A stretch of DNA of 64,000 bases, from contig NZ_CP135963.1 of assembly GCF_032460525.1 (NCBI RefSeq), forward strand, positions 4,030,001 to 4,094,000, read 5' to 3'. This DNA comes from Geodermatophilus sp. DSM 44513 (GTDB lineage: Bacteria > Actinomycetota > Actinomycetes > Mycobacteriales > Geodermatophilaceae). This document shows positions 35,819 to 43,487 of this stretch, one piece after another. The position numbers and the translations under genes are program-made. The stretch's first letter is position 1; each line of letters opens with the position of its first letter. The notes below the pieces were generated by a model. It saw nothing but the letters and a program-made list of their open reading frames with translations, was not told where the DNA came from and searched no databases.

Positions 35819-37003
35819 ATGATAAGCATCGACACTGTAAGCAGAGAAGCTTTCGAAGACACGCGACGCGCCATCGGCGCACTCCCGGCACATCAGCAGC
35901 CGATCTGGCGTGACGACGACGCCCGAGACGAGGCAATCTCGTCGCTGGAGCGGTCTGTACCGCTCGTCTCGGAGTCGGAGATCGCCGAGCTCAAGGACAG
36001 CTTGCGGGCCGTCGCGACCGGTAACGCGTTCCTGCTCCAGGCCGGCGATTGCGCCGAGCCGATGACGGACACGTCTTCCAGTGTCGTAGAGAACAAGGCG
36101 CAGGCCCTCGACGTCATGAGCCGGATGCTGGAGCGCAGAACCCACGCCCCGGTGGTGCGCGTCGGCCGCATCGCGGGGCAGTTCGCCAAGCCGCGCTCGC
36201 AGTCGCACGAAACGGTCGGCGGCTCCCTGATCCCGACCTACCGCGGATCACTGGTGAACGATCCGTACCCCTCGGCCAGAGCACGAGTACACGAACCGGA
36301 ACGGCTCGTACGCGCGCGAGCGGCAGCCGAGGTCATCACGCAGCAGCTGCGGTGTAGAGGCGGCGAGAGGATCTGGACAAGTCATGAAGCGCTTGTCCTC
36401 GACTACGAGCTACCGCAGATCCGGCCCACCTCCGACGGGAGGGCCATGTTGAGGTCTGCGCACACGATCTGGGTCGGCGCACGAACGAGCCAGCTCGACC
36501 ACGCCCACGTGGCTCTGGCCGCCAGCATCATCAACCCCGTCGGATGCAAGGTCTCCGCAGGCACCACCCCGGACGACCTGGTCTCCCTCGCGAACGTCAT
36601 CAACCCGAATCGCGAGACCTGCAAGCTGATGCTGATCGCGCGCATGGGCGCATCGGTCGATCGGCTTCCCGCACTGATGAGTGCGGTGAAGCGGGAAGGC
36701 CATCCAGCGATCTGGCTCTGCGACCCGATGCACGGGAACACGCGGACGGCAGCGGACGGGCGGAAGACCCGGTACCTGGAGGCCATCAAGAACGAGCTCA
36801 TGGGGTTCCAGCAGGCCGCTCGTGGCACCGGGGTCATCGCGGGAGGAGCCCACCTGGAGACGACCATCGACGACGTCAAGGAGTGTCTGATCAATGTTCA
36901 GGACGTTCGCGAAGGTCACGACCCGTACACCAGCCTCTGCGATCCGCGCCTGACCATCCGGCAAGCCGTCGAGGTGCTGTCCCACTGGGATAGCGGAGCA
37001 TAA
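35819..37003 (+). CDS. phzC: Class II DAHP synthase (PhzC-like)
   Basis: 394 residues from ATG 35819; AAGGGG lies about seven bases upstream, so the upstream TTG at 35798 was rejected. Class II (plant-type) motifs include LQAGDCAEPMTD, RIAGQFAKPRSQ, SAHTIWVGART and WLCDPMHGNT. It condenses phosphoenolpyruvate with erythrose 4-phosphate to DAHP. Dedicated copies in biosynthetic clusters raise shikimate flux to chorismate. phzD starts two bases after its stop, which means one message and possibly coupled translation. Confidence 0.92.
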   Translation: MISIDTVSREAFEDTRRAIGALPAHQQPIWRDDDARDEAISSLERSVPLVSESEIAELKDSLRAVATGNAFLLQAGDCAEPMTDTSSSVVENKAQALDVMSRMLERRTHAPVVRVGRIAGQFAKPRSQSHETVGGSLIPTYRGSLVNDPYPSARARVHEPERLVRARAAAEVITQQLRCRGGERIWTSHEALVLDYELPQIRPTSDGRAMLRSAHTIWVGARTSQLDHAHVALAASIINPVGCKVSAGTTPDDLVSLANVINPNRETCKLMLIARMGASVDRLPALMSAVKREGHPAIWLCDPMHGNTRTAADGRKTRYLEAIKNELMGFQQAARGTGVIAGGAHLETTIDDVKECLINVQDVREGHDPYTSLCDPRLTIRQAVEVLSHWDSGA

Positions 37004-37005
37004 CC

Positions 37006-37671
37006 ATGGCCAACATCTACTGGGATCAGGCGCAGACCATCCGCTATGACACCCCGCAGCCGCATGAGTATCCCGAGCCGGTCGTTGAGTGGCACGCGTC
37101 GTCAAGCCGGTCCGCACTGCTGGTTCACGACATGCAGCGCTATTTCCTGCAACGCTTCGACGCTCAGAGCCAACCCGCCGCGGACCTCGTCCAGAACATC
37201 GAGCGAGCGATCACGGCGGCTCGCCGACTTGGCATACCGGTCATCTACACGGCTCAACCGGGAAGCATGACTCCCGAACAGCGTGGGCTCCTGAAGGACT
37301 TCTGGGGCCCGGGAATGGCCGTGTCACCCGAACACCGCCGTGTCGTGGACCGTCTCGCGCCGAGCTCTGCGGACCTGGTGCTAGACAAATGGCGCTACTC
37401 AGCGTTCGCCCGATCCCCGCTGGGAGATCACCTCCGAAGCATCGACAGGGACCAGCTCGTCATCTGTGGCATCTACGCACACGTCGGTGTGCTCGCCACG
37501 GCGCTCGACTCATACACAAGGGACATCGAAACCTTCGTACTCGCCGATGCCGTCGCGGATTTCGACCGCACGCAGCATCTCAGCGCGCTCGAGTACATAG
37601 CCCGCACATCCGCGCGGGTGGTCCCCACTGCAACGATCCTCAACGAATGGGAACATGGCGATGAAGGCTAA
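37006..37671 (+). CDS. phzD: Isochorismatase-family ADIC hydrolase (PhzD-like)
   Basis: 221 residues. The catalytic Asp lies in ALLVHDMQRYFL (about residue 42), Lys in LDKWRYSAF (about 128), and the nucleophile position is GIYAHVG (155-161), where PhzD enzymes lack the cysteine of classical isochorismatase-type hydrolases. The family hydrolyses the enol-pyruvyl ether of 2-amino-2-deoxyisochorismate to give DHHA plus pyruvate. All catalytic features match PhzD rather than EntB. It overlaps phzE by 17 bases. Confidence 0.92.
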   Translation: MANIYWDQAQTIRYDTPQPHEYPEPVVEWHASSSRSALLVHDMQRYFLQRFDAQSQPAADLVQNIERAITAARRLGIPVIYTAQPGSMTPEQRGLLKDFWGPGMAVSPEHRRVVDRLAPSSADLVLDKWRYSAFARSPLGDHLRSIDRDQLVICGIYAHVGVLATALDSYTRDIETFVLADAVADFDRTQHLSALEYIARTSARVVPTATILNEWEHGDEG

Positions 37672-39424
37672 TCGGAACGATTCATTCGCGCTGATCATGA
37701 AGAGCGGCGTCGTACATTACTACGCCGGCGAATCCGCCCTCTTCGACGACCTCGAACAAGCACAAGCCGAATCCGATGAACTGATCCTCGCGGTTCCGTT
37801 CCGCCAAGCACTCTGGGGCGATCGGCCCATGTCCGGTCCGGAACGCTCAGCGCGCCGGCACGTGTCCGCAATCCGCGTACGCGACCACGAAGAGTCGACC
37901 GTCGACGAGTTCCTTCAGGCGGGAGAGGCGACGCCGACCCGGCTTGTTGACGGACACTTCGACGTCGACGATGACGAGTATGCGCAGCGAGTCCGCGCCG
38001 TTGTACACAACGAGATCCGGGCCGGCCATGGCTCCAACTTCGTGCTGCACCGCACGTACAGAGGCCGGATCACGTCTCGGGACGCGGAGACAGAAATGTC
38101 GATCTATCGTTCCCTGCTCCGCGTTGAAGCAGGGTCCTACTGGACGTTCCTGATCCACTTCCCGGACCACAGCCTGATCGGCGCCAGTCCCGAGATGCAC
38201 CTGCGACGCAGCACCGACGGGCTGACGACCATGAACCCGATCTCGGGAACTTACCGATATCCGAACGGCGGGCCCGACGAGCGCTCCCTGCGGGACTTTC
38301 TCCAGAACCCCAAAGAGCGGAACGAGCTTTACATGGTCGCTGATGAAGAGCTGAAGATAATGTCCGACCTGTGCGACGAACGACCCTGGATCTCTGAGCC
38401 GAACCTGCGGTTCATGTCCAACCTCGCTCATACCGAGTACTTCATCCACGGTTATAGCTCACTCCCGTGGACTGCCGCTCTGCACCGCTCCCTCGTCGCC
38501 CCCACGGTCCTTGGTAGCCCGCTCGAATCTGCGTTCCGCATGGCCCAACGGAACGACTTGAGTCCGCGAAACTACCTGGGCGGGGTACTGGCACACGTTG
38601 CAGAAGGCACCGACCTGAGCTTCGACTCCGCCATCCTCATTCGAACGGCCCTAGTCGAAACCACCGGCGAAGTCTCAATCCCGGTCGGATCGACGATCGT
38701 CAGAGACTCCGACCCAGCCCTTGAAGCAGCCGAGACAATCGCGAAAGCGTCTGGAGTGCTGGCAGCATTCTCCCGCCGGAACGACGACGCGCTTCGTTCC
38801 ATGGCGAACGAGCTCCTGGAGCAAAGGGCGAACGACGTAGCTGAGTTCTGGATGATGCAGACCGATCACCACGCTCTTGACGGCGTGATCCCGAAGGAAC
38901 TCAACGCGCTGGTCGTTGACCACGAGGATCGCTTCACCGGCATGCTCGCCGCTCACCTAAAGTCCTTAGGACTCAACGTGTCCGTGATCACCGAGAGTCC
39001 AACGCTGGAGCAACTCGCGAACGTTCACCTACTCGTCCTCGGCCCAGGACCCGGAGACCCGAACGATGAGTCCGATCCACGGATCGCGTCCGCGCGGGAA
39101 CTGGCCCGGTGGGTGGTTGAGACACGAAAGATCCCCACTCTCGCCGTATGTCTCTCTCATCAGCTGATCTGCCGAGAACTCGGCCTCGACGTCAGGCGCC
39201 TCCCGCGGCCAAACCAGGGAAGCCAAAGGAACATATCGCTCTTCGGTGATGCCGTGCGTGTCGGTTTCTACAACTCATTCAGCGCATACATTGACGGGGC
39301 GAGCAATCCTGGACTGGACGTGGCATACGACGATGCCACGATGGAAGTCTATGCGGTGAAAACAGACGGCATTGTCGGACTACAGTTCCACCCGGAGTCA
39401 ATCCTGAGCGTTGACGGGGCCTAG
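37655..39424 (+). CDS. phzE: Anthranilate-synthase-like ADIC synthase fused to glutaminase (PhzE-like)
   Basis: 589 residues. The chorismate-binding half has SPEMHLRR, PISGTYRYP, and SPRNYLGGVLA; the C-terminal class I glutamine amidotransferase has GPGPGDP, LAVCLSHQL (Cys near 498) and LQFHPESILS (His/Glu near 579-581). PhzE turns chorismate and glutamine-derived ammonia into ADIC. The gene ends at TAG 39422-39424 where homologues continue. A further 16 sense codons, starting VLRKSVLSLLSK, remain in frame to a TGA at 39473. So a CAG-to-TAG change probably trimmed the last helix. All catalytic residues are kept. Confidence 0.92.
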   Translation: MAMKANRNDSFALIMKSGVVHYYAGESALFDDLEQAQAESDELILAVPFRQALWGDRPMSGPERSARRHVSAIRVRDHEESTVDEFLQAGEATPTRLVDGHFDVDDDEYAQRVRAVVHNEIRAGHGSNFVLHRTYRGRITSRDAETEMSIYRSLLRVEAGSYWTFLIHFPDHSLIGASPEMHLRRSTDGLTTMNPISGTYRYPNGGPDERSLRDFLQNPKERNELYMVADEELKIMSDLCDERPWISEPNLRFMSNLAHTEYFIHGYSSLPWTAALHRSLVAPTVLGSPLESAFRMAQRNDLSPRNYLGGVLAHVAEGTDLSFDSAILIRTALVETTGEVSIPVGSTIVRDSDPALEAAETIAKASGVLAAFSRRNDDALRSMANELLEQRANDVAEFWMMQTDHHALDGVIPKELNALVVDHEDRFTGMLAAHLKSLGLNVSVITESPTLEQLANVHLLVLGPGPGDPNDESDPRIASARELARWVVETRKIPTLAVCLSHQLICRELGLDVRRLPRPNQGSQRNISLFGDAVRVGFYNSFSAYIDGASNPGLDVAYDDATMEVYAVKTDGIVGLQFHPESILSVDGA

Positions 39425-39499
39425 GTGCTGCGGAAGTCGGTCCTCTCGCTGCTGTCGAAGACGACTTGCTCATGAATCCGGATGGCCCGAGATCAGCTC

Positions 39500-39524
39500 C
39501 AAGACGATGCCTGGCATCGTCTTG
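39500..39524 (+). terminator. Hairpin after phzE
   Basis: CAAGACGATGC and GCATCGTCTTG form a perfect 11-pair stem with a CTG loop, about 25 bases past the in-frame TGA that would end a read-through phzE. No T tract follows, as is common for terminators in high-GC genomes. It probably closes the exporter-phzCDE unit. Confidence 0.6.
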
Positions 39525-39755
39525 ATCGAATGGCGCACCGGCGAGGAGCCCCCCTTGCAGCTGTCATAATGGGAGGGAGCATCAACAGCAAAACGGCCGA
39601 GGATGAGACCCGACCCAGCCAGTATGGGCAGCTTTCGACGCGCCGGGACGTCGATAAGCCGGTCCGCTCAGTTGAAAGGGCCGTTCCAAGACACACCCGA
39701 AGCGACACGCGTCAATCAGCAGCTTTGACGCGCTCCCGGGAGCCACCCTCACTGG

Positions 39756-40076
39756 GTGACCCCAGAGCGGCTTCCTATCGGACCACACCCACCGCGGCAA
39801 TCCGTCGAGAACCACAAAGCACTTGTCGACCAGTTCCGACGCATGGCCCTCTATCTGGAGACGGCCGCGGTGCTCGAGCAACAGGCCAAACGATGTCAGT
39901 CCAGCGCTGGCAGTGTGCTCCTGTGCGAGTGCGCCCAACAGTGCCGCAGGGAGGCCGCCCGCATCCGGGACTGCCTGGCTGCACAGGGTGTGACACTGAG
40001 CCATCTCCCGCAGCCGGCCGTAAGGCACCGTCACGTCAACCCGGAGCCCGGTTCACTCGCTGCGGCAGATCAGTGA
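39756..40076 (+). CDS. Hypothetical protein, cysteine-bearing helical
   Basis: Up to 106 residues from GTG 39756. The core (HKALVDQFRRMALYLETAAV, LLCECAQQCRREAARIRDCL) is amphipathic helix with four Cys, which looks like genuine protein rather than shadow. The N-terminal 15 residues and the start are uncertain and no ribosome site was found. No family recognised. It lies between phzE and lsr2 with no clear partner. Confidence 0.4.
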   Translation: MTPERLPIGPHPPRQSVENHKALVDQFRRMALYLETAAVLEQQAKRCQSSAGSVLLCECAQQCRREAARIRDCLAAQGVTLSHLPQPAVRHRHVNPEPGSLAAADQ

Positions 40077-40203
40077 AGGCCGCGGGACCAGACGTTTGAC
40101 CTGTTCACAGGGCCCAAGGCACCCCATGGAGCCGCCGCCCTTGCCGGGTTAACGCGCAGTGGGCTCCCGGACCACAGAGACCGGCCTACCGCTGACCGTC
40201 TGC

Positions 40204-40536
40204 TCAGTTAGCGGCTTCGTAGGCCTCGATGACGCTGCCCGGCACGCGACCCCGCTCCGAGACGGCAAGTCCGTTCTCTCGTGCCCAGGCGCGGATTGCG
40301 GCGGTGTCTCTCCCACTGCGCCCCCCACGACGAGCGAACTTGGCCGTCCGCCCCACCTTCCGAGCGGCCCCGACGTAACGATTGACGGCCTGACGCAAAG
40401 CGTCGGCATTGTCCCTGCTGAGGTCGATCTCATACGACGTACCGTCCAAGGCAAAGCTGACCGTCTGCGCCTGACCATCCGGCAAGGGTTCACCGGTGAG
40501 GTCGTCCACGACCACGACCTGCATCTTCTGTGCCAT
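40204..40536 (-). CDS. lsr2: Lsr2 nucleoid-associated silencer
   Basis: 110 residues. The N-terminal dimerisation part is MAQKMQVVVVDDLTGE and the C-terminal DNA-binding part is AIRAWARENGLAVSERGRVP, ending SVIEAYEAAN. The RGR element (usual form RGR-I/V-P) inserts into the minor groove of AT-rich DNA. Lsr2 is the actinobacterial H-NS counterpart and silences acquired AT-richer genes. Here it stands about 0.7 kb from the lower-GC biosynthetic block, which makes it a plausible silencer of that block. It may be a second copy rather than the housekeeping one. Confidence 0.93.
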   Translation of the reverse strand: MAQKMQVVVVDDLTGEPLPDGQAQTVSFALDGTSYEIDLSRDNADALRQAVNRYVGAARKVGRTAKFARRGGRSGRDTAAIRAWARENGLAVSERGRVPGSVIEAYEAAN

Positions 40537-40755
40537 ACCACTCCTCTGAACGTCAGATATCGACTTGGGACGTTACCCGCCGCCTCGCGCAATGCTCCCG
40601 TGCGGCCCGACCCACGGCCTTCTCCACCGCCCCGCTCGGCAACGATCAACGAAGCAATTGGACGCCCTGCTCGAACGCCCCACGGAATGCCGCGTGTCGG
40701 GACGGTCCGCGACGCCTGAAACTGACCCGCTCGCGACGAAGTGTCCGACGAAGTG

Positions 40756-41421
40756 TCAGAGCCGCCGAAGCAACGGCATCATGACCTCGTCGACCACGGC
40801 AACGGCCAAGCCCCCGTCGATCTCCATGCCGCTGATCATCCAGCGGAGCAGGAAGATGGCCGGCCCTGCCTCGGCAGGCAGCGACGTCACACCGCTCGGT
40901 GCGAGCTCGCCGCGGGCCACGGCACGCTCGAGAACCGTCACGAAGGCTTCCGCCCAGCGCGCCATGGGTCCTCGCCGAAAGGCCGCCTCCAGCGCCGGCT
41001 CCTGATTCATGACGCCGAGGAGGGCACGACTGGCGCTCCCTCCCGGCCCCGCGAGGACACCGGCGAGCGAGCTCAGGAGGACGACAAGATCATCCCGCAG
41101 CGAACCCGAGTCCGGGACTACGAGCGTCTCGTCGCTAGCCGTGTCGATCACACTCACCAGCAAGTCGGCTTTGGACGGCCAGCGTCGGTAGATCGTCGCC
41201 TTGCTGACCCCCGCCGTGGTGGCAACCGCGTCCATGGTCAGTCCCGGGTAGCCGACTTCCGCCAGCACTTCCAGGACAGCTGCCTGGATCGCCCGGTCCA
41301 GCGATGGGTCCAGTCGACGCCGTCGGGGTCGAGCGCCGACCGTGGGGATGCCCCAGGACAGGCTGCTCGGCCGGCGCGGTGACACTGAGTCACCGTAACC
41401 AGCGGACGACGTGACTGACAA
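40756..41421 (-). CDS. TetR-family regulator (paralogue of the one at 25686)
   Basis: 221 residues. HTH LTMDAVATTAGVSKATIYRRW, followed by the ligand domain with LSSLAGVLAGPGGSASRALLG and FRRGPMARWAEAF. The first 35 residues are probably non-native leader; an internal start is possible. It is clearly related to the TetR protein at 25686-26318 along the full length, so the two loci share an ancestor. It is divergent from a TetR-like/FliG operon and may control it. Target unknown. Confidence 0.88.
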   Translation of the reverse strand: MSVTSSAGYGDSVSPRRPSSLSWGIPTVGARPRRRRLDPSLDRAIQAAVLEVLAEVGYPGLTMDAVATTAGVSKATIYRRWPSKADLLVSVIDTASDETLVVPDSGSLRDDLVVLLSSLAGVLAGPGGSASRALLGVMNQEPALEAAFRRGPMARWAEAFVTVLERAVARGELAPSGVTSLPAEAGPAIFLLRWMISGMEIDGGLAVAVVDEVMMPLLRRL

Positions 41422-41591
41422 GATCGCCAGCGAAGGGAGGCGCCGATGCTCCCGTCAGGAGTCTCAGGTCAGCGAAACGATCCCGTAGAGGGAACTCCCG
41501 CGTTTCCCCTGGGGTCTCTACCGTCCGACGGACACCGCAGCGCGGGGCGACACCAGCCGACGGCCAGCGTACCGGGGGGAGGGGCGGCGAC

Positions 41592-42209
41592 ATGAGCGAG
41601 GTTTTCAGCTGGCAGTCCCCCAGCTCCTGGCTCGTCCTCAACGCCGTGCTCGACACCTTGGCCGAACTGGGCTGCGCCGGCCTGACCACGGATGAGGTCA
41701 AGCTCCGCGCCGGAGCCGCCGGTCCCGGCCTCGGGGACTCCCCCGACCTCGACGCCCTGGTGATCATCGCCCTTGAGCGGGTGCAGCTGTTCCCGGCGCC
41801 CGAGCCGACGGGAGATCTCGCGCAGGATCTCCGCACCCTGCTGGAGCCGTGGCGCACCGCGCCGAGCAGGGAGGAGCGCGTCGTGGCCGCGGTCTTGAGC
41901 GCCGCGATCTGGAGTGCGCGGCTGAAGGTCGCGGTCCATGAATCACTCGACCGACCCTTGATGCACGCCGTCTCCGCGGTCGTCGCGCGCGCCGGCGCGC
42001 ACGGGCACATTCCGGACCACGCTGTCCAGACCCTGTGCTGGCTTCTGCGCGGCCTGTTGCTCGACCGGCTGCGTTCCCGCCCCCGGACGGCGATCGACAT
42101 CGACCGCCTCGTCGACTTCCTGGTCGCCGGACTGCAGACCAAGGCGGCAGTCACGGTCCATGCGCGGCCCCCACTGGTCGGCGAGCCGCTGACGGAGACG
42201 CCGGTGTGA
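41592..42209 (+). CDS. TetR-like protein with degenerate HTH, coupled to fliG
   Basis: 205 residues. The opening VLNAVLDTLAELGCAGLTTDEV resembles a TetR HTH, but the turn and recognition helix (KLRAGAAGPGLGD) are not the canonical T-x-Y-x-x-F form, so DNA binding may be lost. The later part (TLLEPWRTAPSREERVVAAV, then LKVAVHESLDRPLMHAVSAV) is a TetR C-terminal helical domain. The stop overlaps the GTG of FliG (GTGA), which is tight coupling. A regulator joined to a motor protein gene is unusual. Confidence 0.7.
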   Translation: MSEVFSWQSPSSWLVLNAVLDTLAELGCAGLTTDEVKLRAGAAGPGLGDSPDLDALVIIALERVQLFPAPEPTGDLAQDLRTLLEPWRTAPSREERVVAAVLSAAIWSARLKVAVHESLDRPLMHAVSAVVARAGAHGHIPDHAVQTLCWLLRGLLLDRLRSRPRTAIDIDRLVDFLVAGLQTKAAVTVHARPPLVGEPLTETPV

Positions 42210-43279
42210 CCGTGGCAGACGTCACGGAGGTGCCAGAGCAGGTCGCGCTGCCACCCCTCTCAGCGACACCTCGGCCGTCGCAGAGAACATCCGGTCTGCG
42301 CAAGGCGGCGCTCTTCCTCGCACAGATGAGCACGGAGGAGGCCGGTCAGATCGTCGCCCACCTGCGGCCGTGGGACGTCGAGATGCTGACCGCCGAACTG
42401 GTGCAGCTCGGCGCCGCGGAGTCCGCCGAGATCGACGACGTCATGCACGAACTCCACGCGCTGCTACGGGGCGGTCAGCTGTACCGCAGCGGCGGTGAGG
42501 AGTTCACCCGCGAGATCCTCGCGGCCGGCTTCGGCAGCGTGCGCGCCGACGAGCTGCTGGCCCGGGTGAACGCCGCCTACACCGAAATGCCGTTCGCCTC
42601 GCTAGGCAATGCCGACGTCCGCCAGCTGGCCACCTTCCTCAAAGACGAGCACCCCCAGGTCATCGCGCTGGTCCTGGCACACCTGAGCGCCGCCCAGGCG
42701 GTCGAGATCCTGTCGGTATTCCTGCCCGACCAGCAGGCCGCGGTCGCGCACCGCGTCGCCGCCATGGACCGCACCTCGCCGGAGATGGTCCGCCTCGTCG
42801 AGGACGAGCTCAGCCGCCGGATGGGCTCCCTGCTGCACGAGGACATGACCACCGCCGGCGGCGTGGACGCCCTGGTGGAGATCATCAACCGCTCACCGCG
42901 GCCCACCGAGCGCTCCATCCTCGAATGGCTGGACAACACCGACCCGGAACTGGCCGCGCAGGTGCGCGATCAGATGTTCCTCTTCGAGGACATCGTCACC
43001 ATCGACGACCGGTCCCTGCAGCAGGTGCTGCGGGAGGTCGAAGTCAACGACCTAGCCACCGCGCTGAAGGGTGCCCGGCCCGACGTCCGCCACAAAGTGA
43101 TCCGCAACCTCTCTCAGCGCGCCGCCGAGAACCTGGCCGAGGAGCTCGAGCTGCTCGGCCCGGTCCGCGCCCGCACGGTCGAGGAGGCCCAGATCGAGGT
43201 TGTCGGCATCATCCGTGGAATGGAAGCCTCGGGCGTGCTGACCATCAACCGCGGAGGTGATGAGGAATTGATCTGTTGA
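42206..43279 (+). CDS. fliG: Flagellar motor switch protein FliG
   Basis: 357 residues from GTG 42206. It has the three FliG domains: N-terminal (LRKAALFLAQMSTEEAGQI), the middle ARM-M domain with the EHPQ motif (LKDEHPQVIALVLAHL), and the C-terminal torque domain (LFEDIVTIDDRSLQQVLREV, then KVIRNLSQRAAENL). FliG couples MotA/B ion flow to rotor torque and binds FliM and FliF. No other flagellar gene is nearby. FliG is usually in a flagellar operon, so this is either a second copy or one displaced from its cluster. A GGDEF-EAL gene follows 208 bases later. Confidence 0.93.
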   Translation: MTVADVTEVPEQVALPPLSATPRPSQRTSGLRKAALFLAQMSTEEAGQIVAHLRPWDVEMLTAELVQLGAAESAEIDDVMHELHALLRGGQLYRSGGEEFTREILAAGFGSVRADELLARVNAAYTEMPFASLGNADVRQLATFLKDEHPQVIALVLAHLSAAQAVEILSVFLPDQQAAVAHRVAAMDRTSPEMVRLVEDELSRRMGSLLHEDMTTAGGVDALVEIINRSPRPTERSILEWLDNTDPELAAQVRDQMFLFEDIVTIDDRSLQQVLREVEVNDLATALKGARPDVRHKVIRNLSQRAAENLAEELELLGPVRARTVEEAQIEVVGIIRGMEASGVLTINRGGDEELIC

Positions 43280-43487
43280 CGCAGAGTTGTCTGCCCGCGG
43301 CCCTATGCGAACGGACCGTTTCCGGACCACGCACGCTTGGGTCGACATACCGCACTCCCGCGACCTCAGCGCCTCAGCTATCCCGCCTCGCCCATCCCGG
43401 GGCGTCCGCACGCGAAAGCGCGCCTCAGTTCCCGCGCAGCGCAACCGATAAGCAGAACGAATATGTGTCAAGAAAAGGAAGAAGCCC

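Noticed and set aside
28942..39524. A standard phenazine cluster
   Set aside because: phzC, phzD and phzE are present, but no phzF, phzA/B or phzG is visible, so ring dimerisation to phenazine is not supported.
43280..43487. A c-di-GMP riboswitch between fliG and the GGDEF-EAL gene
   Set aside because: A GCGAAAGC tetraloop-like patch is present but the conserved GEMM core elements were not found.
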